A DNA stretch of 64,000 nucleotides from Lysobacterales bacterium (GTDB taxonomy: Bacteria > Pseudomonadota > Gammaproteobacteria > Xanthomonadales > Marinicellaceae). Below, piece by piece: positions 18,234 through 27,354 of this stretch. A program made the position numbers and the translations under genes. The stretch's first letter is position 1. Each line of letters begins with the position of its first letter. A model generated the notes under the pieces. The model ran no database searches. It worked only from the letters and a program-made list of their open reading frames with translations, and was not told the origin of the DNA. Location: assembly GCA_027067055.1 (NCBI GenBank), contig JAMOMK010000032.1:1-64000 (forward strand), read 5' to 3'.

Positions 18234-18562
18234 ACAACCAATGGCACAAGTTAATTAAATATATCGATGATGGCAACTATCCCATTGATAACAATGCAGC
18301 TGAAAATGCCATACGCCCCTTTGTCATCGGTCGCAAAAACTGGTTGTTCGCCAATACTCCAAAGGGTGCACACGCCAGTGCAAATCTGTACTCGATTATT
18401 GAAATAGCCAAAGCTCATGACATTAATCCACAGGAATACTTGAGTTATATCTTCAAAAAACTGCCTCTAGTGGAAACTGTTGAAGACTATGAAAAGCTCC
18501 TACCGTGGAATTTGCAAAGCAACAAATTTCTACTATGTAGTTGGCTTAACGTTTACCTATAA
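18221..18562 (+). pseudogene. C-terminal fragment of an IS66-family transposase
   Basis: In the +1 frame relative to the IS1380 fragment, [17 protein letters not shown] leads into [20 protein letters not shown] and NTPKGAHAS, the hallmark C-terminus of IS66 TnpC transposases with the last catalytic Glu (AEN). Only about 110 residues remain; the TTG at 18230 is not a real start. It is the visible trace of the family that best explains the GTAA-ended MITEs of this window. Confidence 0.88.
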
Positions 18563-18567
18563 TCTCA

Positions 18568-18987
18568 TCTTCTAGGTAGTTTTTAATAATGTTCTTATGC
18601 GTAATTTCTGCTATTTTCATCTCTGAAAATTCATCATTAGCACGTGAAAATGTGGACTGTGAAGGAATTTGTTGTAATTATTCATAACCACATAAGCGTC
18701 TTAAACTTAAATCAGACTTGAGTCTATCTATCAAAATTTGGGTGGTAGGCATATTATAAACAGCTTTGGCTATAAAAGCTCTTACCAATGCCATACGTGA
18801 TTTTGTTGGGCGGCAAGCTCTTTTTTCCAACGTAGGGAATAAAGGAATCTATCTGTGAGGCCTCCAAAACTTCAATGAACTTTTGTTGAAGCTTAGTCAT
18901 ATAACCTAGCTCTTGTTTAAGATGAGGAAATAAAGTTGTTTGAAAATGGAGCTGTACGTTGTATAATTTGTTACGTGTCTGATTCAT
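18568..18987 (-). pseudogene. Degenerate DDE transposase N-terminal remnant
   Basis: On the minus strand an ATG at 18987 opens MNQTRNKLYNVQLHFQTTLF and continues through KKSLPPNKI. After a frameshift near 18800 it resumes as TTQILIDRLKSDLSLRRLCG, then a TAA interrupts before IPSQSTFSRANDEFSEMKIA. This series is typical of an IS4/IS5-superfamily DDE transposase N-terminus. Catalytic residues are missing. It abuts the IS66 fragment, making a three-element scar. Confidence 0.75.
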
Positions 18988-19109
18988 GATAAATAGCTTG
19001 TTTTTGTGAACTACTATTATATCGCATTTTAATCAGACACATTTTTTTTATGCTATATTTAGCAAATAAATCAACCCGATTCTTTAGTTATGAATATGGC
19101 TCTTTATAT

Positions 19110-20240
19110 TTATGATTGCTCTCCATTAGATGACAAAAGCATTTTCACAATTTCCCAATACTGCCAACCATCAACGCCACCTTGAGTTAGTCCCCATAAA
19201 GTTAATGTACTCAATTTGGCTTTATGAGCGATAACCAATTTTCGATTAGGAATCACAGTGATATATTGTCCTCCCCAACCATCTGCCGTGTAAGCACCTT
19301 CCATATCAGGAAGGCTAAATAGATTTTCAAGAATCCACCACATATAACCATAGGAAAATTGCACTTTGCTGTCCTTGTTTGCACCGTATCTTTTATTAAC
19401 TATTTCAACAGGTGTGACAGTTGTGGTTATTTTGTCAATCCACTTTTCTGAGATTAATTGCTTGCCATTCCACTTGCCTTTGTTAAGCATTAATTGTCCA
19501 ATTTTCGCCATATCTCGGGCGGAAAAATACATGTGATAAGCTGAATAGCGCGACTTGCTTTCATTGACCTTACGGCTTTGGTTTTTGATATTCCAATCTT
19601 GCATACCTAAAGGAATCGCTAATTGTTGTTCAATTTCTTCATAAACCGAACGCCCTGTGGCTTGTTCTAAAATAAAACCTGCGACATTAAAATCCCAGTT
19701 ATTGTAGAGGAAATATTCGCCGTGTTTGACACTACCACGTTTTAAGACATTTTTTTCATCATAACCACCATTGGCAGGAATATGGAAAACACCCGAACGT
19801 GCGGTGATAATATCATTGACCGTTGCTTGTTTTTCAGAGGGCAATAAACCATCGTCTTCGTCAATGCCTAAATCACCAATACTTTGGTTTAAATCAACCG
19901 CACCATCTTCAATATATTTTCCATACATCATTGCCAATACACTTTTTCGGCACGAGGCAAGATAACTGACTTCAGAAATATCACCATATTCATACACCAT
20001 TTTTCCGTCATACAAAACCACCATACCCGTAGTTACTGAGTTTTCTTTTAAGTAGCTTGTTAACTTATCTAAACCTTGTTGGGTAAAACCCGAGCCATTT
20101 AAAGTTTTACTTTTTTGTAAATCAGTTCCTTTAAAACTTGGCTTATGTACCCTGCAACTTTGCAAAGCGGCTAAAGTAGAGAATAAAGTAATAATAGTGA
20201 ATGTCAGAATAACTGTTTTGACTTTTTTATTGAATTTCAT
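19110..20240 (-). CDS. Serine hydrolase lipoprotein of the beta-lactamase fold
   Basis: I place the start at 20240, not at the more distant ATG (20342), because MKFNKKVKTVILTFTIITLF leads to a lipobox-like ALQSC with Cys29. The resulting 376-residue protein carries Ser96-Cys-Arg-Lys99 as the SxxK motif and Tyr179-Asn-Asn181. WGGQYITVIPNRKLVIAHKA lies near the C-terminus, where the third motif belongs. It is probably an outer- or inner-membrane-anchored esterase or peptidase. The membrane AraC regulator gene lies upstream on the same strand, and such pairs usually function together. Confidence 0.8.
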   Translation of the reverse strand: MKFNKKVKTVILTFTIITLFSTLAALQSCRVHKPSFKGTDLQKSKTLNGSGFTQQGLDKLTSYLKENSVTTGMVVLYDGKMVYEYGDISEVSYLASCRKSVLAMMYGKYIEDGAVDLNQSIGDLGIDEDDGLLPSEKQATVNDIITARSGVFHIPANGGYDEKNVLKRGSVKHGEYFLYNNWDFNVAGFILEQATGRSVYEEIEQQLAIPLGMQDWNIKNQSRKVNESKSRYSAYHMYFSARDMAKIGQLMLNKGKWNGKQLISEKWIDKITTTVTPVEIVNKRYGANKDSKVQFSYGYMWWILENLFSLPDMEGAYTADGWGGQYITVIPNRKLVIAHKAKLSTLTLWGLTQGGVDGWQYWEIVKMLLSSNGEQS

Positions 20241-20558
20241 AATTGGTTGTTTAGTTTGAATTAATACCAATAGTATGGATTTATAAAGGTAAAACTTCTT
20301 AAAACACGTTTTGAGAGTTGTTGTTTTTGGCTTTTGCCACAATTAAGCTGTTTAACTAACGCAAAGAGCGCGAAAGAGACGCACAGTTGCGCAAAGAAAA
20401 ACTAAGGAAAGATGTTCTTTAATTTAAGCTTATTTGAATGGTTTTTTCATTACAGGTTCTTTCTAACTAAAGCAAACTGGCATAATTTCATCAACACTTG
20501 TGCTATTAAACCGTTTCTTTTTTTGCAATCAATTACTCTATCATTTAAATATAGTGTT

Positions 20559-21683
20559 TTAAACACTATTAGCAAACTCCTTCGGCGACATACCTGTTTG
20601 TTTTTTAAAAATTCGATAAAAGCTGGCTTCAGAGTTAAAACCACAGTCAAGGGCTAAACTTAAGATTGAAAATTGTGAGTCATCGTTTTCAGCTAGTTTA
20701 GTTTTAAATTCTTCTAGGCGATAGTGGTTGATTAGGTCGCGGAAGTTTTTGTTGAAAGCTTGATTGACAACCACCGAAAGATTGGCTTGGCTGATGCTAA
20801 GTTTTTTGGCTAAGTCTTTGGCATTTAGGGTTGGGTTGAGGAAGACTTTATCTTGTTCTAGGGCTTTGCATAGTTTTACTTCTATAGTATTGAATTTTTC
20901 ATCACTTATCTGTTTGTTAGGCTTTTTGAGGGTATCTATGCCTTGTATATCAAAACTGGGTTGTTGGTAACCGACAAAACCGAGATAGTAGATAAGAAAA
21001 GCAGTATAGAGGTAAAAGATTTGCCAATGAAAAATGTAATGATTTCGAAAACCAAAGAAAACATCCAATAGCATATTGATACAGATGATACCCCAGAGAA
21101 CAGAAGAGAGGATAAATATTTTCATCAGCCAGCCAAAGGTTGGATAAGTATTATCTGAAATGCTGTCATTAATTTTTTGACGGTATTCTTTGAGTTTAAA
21201 AAAACCAATTAGCAAATAAATAGCAATGAAACCAATATTTAAATAATCTTCCCACATTTTTATTGGTGCATGCCAATAGTCTTGTACCAGTGCATTTTTT
21301 TCTTCTCTAGAATCGAGACCCAGTGTTATGAAATAGATGAAAAAGGCATAGGATTGAAACAATAAAAATGGAACAAAATGCAATAACTGTTTTGTTTGAA
21401 ATTTAAAGTTAGGTGTGATTAATGAACTGATATAAAAATAGATTAAGGGCGCTATGGCAAAGTCGATTCCCAATGGAAAATAGTTGAGATAGGCAATACT
21501 ATACAAATCTAATGAATTAAATAACATCTTGCTGCTTAATAAGCAAAAGGCAATTAATGCCAGTGCTAAAAAAGTATTGCTTGGTTGGTTCTTTTTCGAA
21601 CGTAACAAAAGAACACTGGTTATGACACCCTGGGTCATACCAATTAGCAAGAGTAAGTCAAAGAGGGAAAATAGGCTTTTCAT
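20559..21683 (-). CDS. Membrane-anchored AraC-family transcriptional regulator
   Basis: The 374 residues comprise about seven hydrophobic helices in the first 240 and a C-terminal AraC/XylS DNA-binding domain (about 268-374) with two helix-turn-helix units (LAKKLSISQANLSVVVNQAF and the GFNSEASFYRIFKK segment). The layout implies sensing at or in the membrane and direct gene control. Its start overlaps the stop of the Lnb-like gene by 3 bp, placing it in the corC operon. The downstream serine hydrolase is a likely target. Confidence 0.85.
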   Translation of the reverse strand: MKSLFSLFDLLLLIGMTQGVITSVLLLRSKKNQPSNTFLALALIAFCLLSSKMLFNSLDLYSIAYLNYFPLGIDFAIAPLIYFYISSLITPNFKFQTKQLLHFVPFLLFQSYAFFIYFITLGLDSREEKNALVQDYWHAPIKMWEDYLNIGFIAIYLLIGFFKLKEYRQKINDSISDNTYPTFGWLMKIFILSSVLWGIICINMLLDVFFGFRNHYIFHWQIFYLYTAFLIYYLGFVGYQQPSFDIQGIDTLKKPNKQISDEKFNTIEVKLCKALEQDKVFLNPTLNAKDLAKKLSISQANLSVVVNQAFNKNFRDLINHYRLEEFKTKLAENDDSQFSILSLALDCGFNSEASFYRIFKKQTGMSPKEFANSV

Positions 21684-22801
21684 TAATTTTTTTGGATTTG
21701 GGTCTTAGCTAATATCGAAACAAACCTAAGCTTATAAAGCACAATAAAATTAACCAAACTAAAGCCAATCAAGTAAAAGTTAGTCCAAAACAACGCTAAA
21801 ATAAGCCATAGTATATTCGAAATTAAAAAGACCAAACTAAACCGATGAAAAATCTTTCGATTCATGAATACAAAAGCTATAGGAGAAAACAGCAGTAAAT
21901 TTATATTCCAAACAGCAATCGAATGTTCTGAGAAAAACCATAGAAATAATAAAGCTATGCCAATTAGGCTTTGTCCACTAAGCCATAAATAGATAGTAAA
22001 CTTGGTTAAGAAAGGAATAAACAAGCCTATTAATATGAGACTGACAAGTGAGATTACGGCATAATGGGTTTTTACAAAGCTATACTCTACAAGTTGTTTA
22101 TCAGCTTTATTGTGTTGTACCTGTTTTCCATTCCAGTTTGTTTGTGTATAAATTTGTTCTAAAGCGCGGGCAAAATCTTCAGGAAAGACCGATAAACTCC
22201 ACTTATCACGTACTTGATAAGCAGGAACGCCATAGGCAATAGCAACACCCAAATTCATCCATGTTTGATTATTAACGGGAAAAGTTAGGTCATTCCAACT
22301 CTTGCTTGTTTGAACACCTTTCAACTGTTTTGAAATTTCTCCATTTGTCACTTCATCCAATAAATCTCTTATCTGTGAGGTGCAGTTATTTAAGAAATAA
22401 TCATAGTGATAGTAGCGATTTTCTGCTTGTGCTAAATAATTGAGTTGAGTAATAAGTTGTTTTTTTTGAGATGAACTAAGATTAAGTTTTTGAGACCAGA
22501 CAGATCTTCCTTGATTAATGTAATTATCTATCTCTAAATTCGTTTCTTCTATGCCAAGAAAATACTGCATTTTGCCTTTGGCAAATTTTAAAAAGAAATC
22601 CTCGTCATTAAAATTAAAATAACCAAAACCATACATGTAATCAATATTATTTATTTTGACCCGAAGTGCTGTATGGCCAAATGCCTCCCAATAATTTTCA
22701 CCTGCTCCAAAAGTATAAAGTTCAATATCAACCTTATTATCTACTTGTGCAGCAATAGGAATACACATAACAATTAAAACAATAATTAAACAAACTTTCA
22801 A
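21683..22801 (-). CDS. Lnb-like (DUF4105) lipoprotein N-acyltransferase candidate
   Basis: The 372-residue protein has an N-terminal signal or anchor, a periplasmic DUF4105 domain (about 22-215) and roughly five C-terminal transmembrane helices. The conserved pair is visible: His43 in EAFGHTALRV and Cys140 in YFLNNCTSQIRDLLDE. DUF4105 is now named after Lnb, an enzyme reported in Bacteroides to complete lipoprotein acylation. The TTG start overlaps the corC stop as TTGA, giving translational coupling. In gammaproteobacteria this slot downstream of corC belongs to lnt, so a functional replacement is plausible but unproven. Confidence 0.8.
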   Translation of the reverse strand: MKVCLIIVLIVMCIPIAAQVDNKVDIELYTFGAGENYWEAFGHTALRVKINNIDYMYGFGYFNFNDEDFFLKFAKGKMQYFLGIEETNLEIDNYINQGRSVWSQKLNLSSSQKKQLITQLNYLAQAENRYYHYDYFLNNCTSQIRDLLDEVTNGEISKQLKGVQTSKSWNDLTFPVNNQTWMNLGVAIAYGVPAYQVRDKWSLSVFPEDFARALEQIYTQTNWNGKQVQHNKADKQLVEYSFVKTHYAVISLVSLILIGLFIPFLTKFTIYLWLSGQSLIGIALLFLWFFSEHSIAVWNINLLLFSPIAFVFMNRKIFHRFSLVFLISNILWLILALFWTNFYLIGFSLVNFIVLYKLRFVSILAKTQIQKN

Positions 22802-23661
22802 AGCAGAGTTAATCTCAAATATTGTAAACGTCGATTATCTGAGGCTGTGACTTCGAACTTGTACTTACCAAAGATGATTTCATCCGTTTTTTCAGGGACC
22901 CTACCCTCTGAGTTAACAATCATCCCACCTATAGTTTCAAATTCATCATTTGCAAAATTTGTTTGGAAATAAGTATTAAACTCATCTATAGGGAGCAGCG
23001 CATTGATTTTATAATGTTTGCCATCAATTTTTTGAATCAGTGGATCTTCCTCTTCATCGGTTTCATCATCAATTTCACCGACAATTTCTTCCAACAAATC
23101 CTCTATAGTCACCAGTCCTGCAACTCCACCATATTCATCTATGATTATTGCCATGTGGTTACGAGAGGTGCGAAACTCATTTAACAGTATATTGACCCGT
23201 TTAGATTCTGGTACGACCACAGGCTCACGTAAAAATTCAGATAAATTAAAACCTTGTTCAGAATTTGTAAAATATTTAACTAAATCTTTGGCCAGTAAAA
23301 TTCCTTCTATCTCATCTTTATCTTCCCCAACAACAGGGAATCTTGAATGACCTGATTCAACAATAATGGACAATATTTCTTCGATGTCTGCATCTTGAGG
23401 AATCACTTGCATTTGTGCACGCGGAATCATGACTTGTCTGACCTGCATATGTGACACTTTTAAGGCACCTTTTATCATGTGCAAAGCATCGGCATCAATG
23501 ATTTCATTTTCATGTGCTTCTTTGAGGATAGCATACAAATCTTGACGTGTTTTTGGTTCGCCAGAAAAGGCAGCTGATAGACGCTCTAACCAAGATTTTT
23601 TATCCTGTTCAGAACTGATGGTACTTTGGTCTTCGTTCATTGAAGTATTTAACTTCCTCAT
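22798..23661 (-). CDS. corC: CorC/YbeX-family CBS-domain protein
   Basis: The 287-residue protein has an N-terminal acidic helix region, two CBS domains (VMIPRAQMQVIP to LLAKDLVKYF, and VVVPESKRVNILL to TIEDLLEEIVGEI) and a C-terminal CorC_HlyC domain (from about 205). It is linked to magnesium/cobalt homeostasis and, with YbeY and PhoH, to envelope and ribosome fitness. The length equals E. coli CorC (292). ybeY and ybeZ are not adjacent on the upstream side; ppk2 is divergent there. Confidence 0.92.
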   Translation of the reverse strand: MRKLNTSMNEDQSTISSEQDKKSWLERLSAAFSGEPKTRQDLYAILKEAHENEIIDADALHMIKGALKVSHMQVRQVMIPRAQMQVIPQDADIEEILSIIVESGHSRFPVVGEDKDEIEGILLAKDLVKYFTNSEQGFNLSEFLREPVVVPESKRVNILLNEFRTSRNHMAIIIDEYGGVAGLVTIEDLLEEIVGEIDDETDEEEDPLIQKIDGKHYKINALLPIDEFNTYFQTNFANDEFETIGGMIVNSEGRVPEKTDEIIFGKYKFEVTASDNRRLQYLRLTLL

Positions 23662-23919
23662 TTAATAAGGTTTTATTGTATCAAATCCGATTGGTTTGAC
23701 ATCTTTTCCAGTACATTTTAGCAATTTTATCTAAAATTTCTCTCATAATTGTGGTGAAATTATAGATTTTGCTAAATTAGACAACTCATATACAGATAAG
23801 CTCTCAACTTACTCTACATTAATCTCCTGGTTAATATAAATGAGTAAAACAAATTAATCCTATATTTTAATTGATTCTTTGTTAGAATAATCAATCAATA
23901 CATTAATTAGTCATTACCT

Positions 23920-24765
23920 ATGAGTTTAAATAACTTCAAAAGCACCAACCAAAATCTTAGACCTTCACAAAAAGACATTAACAATCGTTATGTTGAAAAA
24001 AAGGTTAAATTAAAAAAACTTCAACAAAAACTAGCTCTTTTACAGGAGCAAATTCAGGCCGAAGGCAAGCACAGCGTATTAATAATTTTTCAAGCTATGG
24101 ATGCAGCAGGAAAAGACAGCACAATTCGAAATGTTTTTCGCCAGTGTGATATTGCTGGTGTTAATAGTGTTTCTTTTAAACAACCATCAAAAGAAGAAAG
24201 TTCGCACGATTTTATTTGGCGATGCCACAATAAAACACCAAAAAGAGGTGACATAACACTATTTAATCGCAGCTATTATGAAGAAGTTTTAGTTGTAAAG
24301 GTACATCCACAGTGGCTGTCTTCACAACATGTCAAACAACCTGTTAAGAAAGAGTTTTGGAATAATCGCTATGCTAGTATCAACAATTTTGAACAGCACT
24401 TAACTAATTCTGGTACTAAAATTATTAAGTTCATGCTTGATGTATCACAACAAGAACAACACAGACGACTTATTCGTCGATATACTACGGAGTCCAAACA
24501 ATGGAAATTTAGCACAGGTGATATTAAAGAGTCTAAATTTTGGAGTACATACCAATCAGCATTTGATGATTTACTAATTAATACTTCGACACAATATAAT
24601 CCATGGCATGTCATTCCTGCAGATGACAAAAAATTAATGCGATTATTGGTCTCTGAAATAATTATCAAAGAATTAGAATCACTTAATCCACAGTTCCCTC
24701 AGATGGATACATTTGACGAAAAAGACCTTCTACTTATAGATGAATTAGTTTCAGGGAAAATATAG
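23920..24765 (+). CDS. ppk2: Polyphosphate kinase 2 family protein
   Basis: The 281-residue single-domain PPK2 transfers phosphate between polyphosphate and nucleotides. The Walker A loop is DAAGKDST at 61-68, Walker B lies in DITLFNRSYYEEVLV around 111-125, and the lid arginines are in HRRLIRRY. Whether it prefers AMP, ADP or GDP cannot be told reliably from sequence. It stands alone, 258 bp from the divergent corC and ahead of the BlaI-type gene. Confidence 0.9.
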   Translation: MSLNNFKSTNQNLRPSQKDINNRYVEKKVKLKKLQQKLALLQEQIQAEGKHSVLIIFQAMDAAGKDSTIRNVFRQCDIAGVNSVSFKQPSKEESSHDFIWRCHNKTPKRGDITLFNRSYYEEVLVVKVHPQWLSSQHVKQPVKKEFWNNRYASINNFEQHLTNSGTKIIKFMLDVSQQEQHRRLIRRYTTESKQWKFSTGDIKESKFWSTYQSAFDDLLINTSTQYNPWHVIPADDKKLMRLLVSEIIIKELESLNPQFPQMDTFDEKDLLLIDELVSGKI

Positions 24766-24849
24766 AGCATTCTTAGTAGAACTCATTGAATTAATCATAC
24801 AACTAGTTTATAGTAGAAAGTGAGACTTAAATATTAACAAAGATAAATT

Positions 24850-25227
24850 ATGCTAGATTTACCAAAACCAACAAAAACAGAACTTGCTATCTTAAATGTT
24901 ATGTGGGAAATTTCTCCGACAACTGTGAGAGAAATTCATGAAAGATTATGCACCAAAACTCGCACGAGTTATACAACGACCCTTAAAATGTTACAAGTTA
25001 TGTTTCAAAAAAAATTAGTCACGCGCGATTCATCAAAAAAAGCTCATATTTATTCACCAGCCATGTCTAAACAAGAAACACAAAAACAATTAATTGATGA
25101 TTTAAAAACGCGTATTTTTGGGGGTTCTATTAGTTCGTTAGTGATGCAAGCTTTGGGTTCTAATCATCAAGCAAGCGACGAAGAAATTGAACAGATTAAA
25201 GCTTTTTTAAATGCTATAGAAAAGTAA
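24850..25227 (+). CDS. BlaI/MecI/CopY-family repressor
   Basis: The 125-residue protein has an N-terminal winged helix (LPKPTKTELAILNVMWEISP, then TSYTTTLKMLQVMFQKKLV) and a C-terminal dimerisation helix region. Family members repress until the partner protease cleaves them. The partner lies 9 bp downstream. No beta-lactamase gene is adjacent, so the regulated targets are probably elsewhere or include the pair itself. Confidence 0.9.
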   Translation: MLDLPKPTKTELAILNVMWEISPTTVREIHERLCTKTRTSYTTTLKMLQVMFQKKLVTRDSSKKAHIYSPAMSKQETQKQLIDDLKTRIFGGSISSLVMQALGSNHQASDEEIEQIKAFLNAIEK

Positions 25228-25236
25228 ACAAATATT

Positions 25237-27054
25237 ATGGATTTACTACTTACTAATTTTCAACAAATTGGCAATGCCCTAGGTTGGGCATTAATTCACT
25301 TTGTATGGCAAGGGTTGATTTTAGTAGCGAGTTATTATGCTATTACACGTCTATTTTTTAAAAATAAAATCCATTTCCATTATTGGACAGGTATTATATT
25401 TATTGTTTTAAGCTTAATCATACCAATTAAAGAGTTCATACATCAATTGCTATTAAGTAGTGACCTCAATTCAACTACTGTTCATCAGCTAGCTTCGGAC
25501 TTACCAGTTTTTGTTTCTACTGGCATTTTAAGTCCAGTTGATATGATTGTCTCATTGATTCAAAAGTTTATTCCTTATCTCGTTAGCATCTGGACTATAG
25601 TTATCATTTTAATCAGTTCAAACTTGGCACGATCTTGGTATGAGTTAATTAAATTATCAAAAGACAACCCAATTAGTGTTCCTGCAAATCTCATGAAGGC
25701 GTTAGAAAGAAATAGCAAAACACTCAAATTAAAATTCAAACCCATCATTTCAATTAGTTGTCAAGTTGTTATTCCTGCAACTTTTGGTTTTTTCAAGCCC
25801 GTTATATTATTTCCTGCATCGTTAATTTCTCAATTACCTCAGGACCAAATGGAAGCAATTTTGTTGCATGAACTGTGTCACATTAAAAGATCTGACTTTA
25901 TTCATAACATTTTACAATTGTTGGTAGAAACACTTTTCTTTTATCATCCTTTTACAAAATGGATGTCAGCAGATATTCGTAAGATTCGAGAACAATGTTG
26001 TGATAAATTGGTTTTAACTTTAGAAACAAAACCAATTCTTTATGCAAAAGCCTTAACCAATATTGCATCAATTTTAAATAAAGGCAAAATTACTAACAAA
26101 GCAACTTCAAAAATACAAGTTGCTGTAAATGATGGAGAGTTGTACAATAGAATTAGATTAGTCATGTCTAACAAGACATCTAAATTAGCATTTCCAAATT
26201 TGTTATTGGCATTTCTGAGCTTATTCCTTTTGTATTTCACACTGATGAGTTTCACTCATAACTCCCCTTCTCTCCATTTATCACCCAAAAAAAATTTAGC
26301 TCTTGATACACTTGATACAAAAGAGTCTATTAATAGACCAATGTACACCATACCTGAAATTAGTAATTTGCATGGCATTGAAGTCAACAAATTCAAACAA
26401 TCAGAGCACAAAACAAAGAAAGCTAGTCGAAATACTCAAGATAAGGTCTTTCTAAACCAAACGAAATTTAGCTTAACTTCATCACGTGAGCAACTAACTC
26501 AAATACCGAATGAAGAAAAGCTGTATGCGTTACCAGAAATAGAAAAGAAAAGTTTAATTGCAAATAAATTTATAGATGACAAATACAAAAATTATTTGAC
26601 TAAAGAAACTAATTCAGCGGTTAAAAACAGTTCTTTACCACTGCTATCAAAATATGAATCTAACAATTTATCTTTTAAACAGCCAAAGATTATTAAAAAA
26701 GTTATGCCGAACTATAATCGAAGAGCACGAGCGATGAGAGCAGAAGGCACTGTTATTTTAAGTTTCAATATAGATAATAAAGGTAAAGTAAAAAATATTA
26801 ATTTAGATAAAAACTCCAAACCATATTATCTTGGGAGTATTGCAAGACAAGCACTAAGACAATGGAGGTTTGATGTTGATTCATTGGATGAAACTAATAC
26901 TGCTCATAGATACCAACAAGTTTTTAGTTTTGAACTAGATAATAACACCTGTTTTAGCCCTATAACAGGAACGCGAATACGAAATAAAGAATGCAAAAGA
27001 CAATATAATAACACAGAAAATGAATACAATATCTATAACACACAAACACAATAA
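25237..27054 (+). CDS. BlaR1-type M56 metallopeptidase with C-terminal TonB-like domain
   Basis: The 605-residue protein has four membrane segments in the first 300 residues and again near 325-345. The zinc motif His211-Glu-Leu-Cys-His215 is followed by RKIREQCCD, which supplies the third ligand. In place of a penicillin-sensor domain there is a lysine-rich linker and a TonB C-terminal domain at about 490-585 (VMPNYNRRARAMRAEGTVIL, then ARQALRQWRF). The family is known to combine M56 and TonB domains. Substrate repressor: most likely the BlaI-like protein just upstream. Confidence 0.87.
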   Translation: MDLLLTNFQQIGNALGWALIHFVWQGLILVASYYAITRLFFKNKIHFHYWTGIIFIVLSLIIPIKEFIHQLLLSSDLNSTTVHQLASDLPVFVSTGILSPVDMIVSLIQKFIPYLVSIWTIVIILISSNLARSWYELIKLSKDNPISVPANLMKALERNSKTLKLKFKPIISISCQVVIPATFGFFKPVILFPASLISQLPQDQMEAILLHELCHIKRSDFIHNILQLLVETLFFYHPFTKWMSADIRKIREQCCDKLVLTLETKPILYAKALTNIASILNKGKITNKATSKIQVAVNDGELYNRIRLVMSNKTSKLAFPNLLLAFLSLFLLYFTLMSFTHNSPSLHLSPKKNLALDTLDTKESINRPMYTIPEISNLHGIEVNKFKQSEHKTKKASRNTQDKVFLNQTKFSLTSSREQLTQIPNEEKLYALPEIEKKSLIANKFIDDKYKNYLTKETNSAVKNSSLPLLSKYESNNLSFKQPKIIKKVMPNYNRRARAMRAEGTVILSFNIDNKGKVKNINLDKNSKPYYLGSIARQALRQWRFDVDSLDETNTAHRYQQVFSFELDNNTCFSPITGTRIRNKECKRQYNNTENEYNIYNTQTQ

Positions 27055-27298
27055 TTCAAAAGAAAATGCCTGCTCAAAAGCCGAGAATTTATTAGAGGAA
27101 CTTTCTAATAAATATGGACTATCAATTGAAACTGATGGAGAAGGTTTTATTAAATTTTCTGGTAGCGGAATATCAGGAAACGTACAAATATGTAAAGATG
27201 AGATTAATTTACAAGCAAAGTTGGGGTTCTTTATGTCTGCAATGAAACCAATCATTAGTACTGAAATTTCTAATAAGTTGGATGAATATTTCTCTTAA
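27020..27298 (+). CDS. Polyhydroxyalkanoic acid system family protein (PHA_gran_rgn-like)
   Basis: The 92-residue protein has the pattern AENLLEELSNKYGLSI, then DGEGFIKFSGSGISGNVQI and LQAKLGFFMSAMKPII, matching the small PHA granule-region family. It overlaps the end of the M56 gene by 35 bp in another frame. No PHA synthase is present in the window. The function of the family is poorly defined. Confidence 0.75.
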   Translation: MNTISITHKHNNSKENACSKAENLLEELSNKYGLSIETDGEGFIKFSGSGISGNVQICKDEINLQAKLGFFMSAMKPIISTEISNKLDEYFS

Positions 27299-27304
27299 AT
27301 TTAA

Positions 27305-27335
27305 CACAATGCTTTTAAGCATAAAAAGCATTGTG
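27305..27335. terminator. Hairpin between convergent genes
   Basis: CACAATGCTTTT and AAAAAGCATTGTG form a 12-bp stem with a short loop, lying between the stop codons of the PHA-system gene (27298) and the peroxiredoxin (27355). The stem carries its own A and T runs, so it may terminate in both directions. Confidence 0.6.
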
Positions 27336-27354
27336 AATGAATTAATCTCCAGTA

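Noticed and set aside
15699-20240. Beta-lactamase resistance genes (two serine hydrolases)
   Set aside because: One has HGG in place of KTG, and both look like esterase or peptidase members of the S12 fold; resistance cannot be claimed from sequence.
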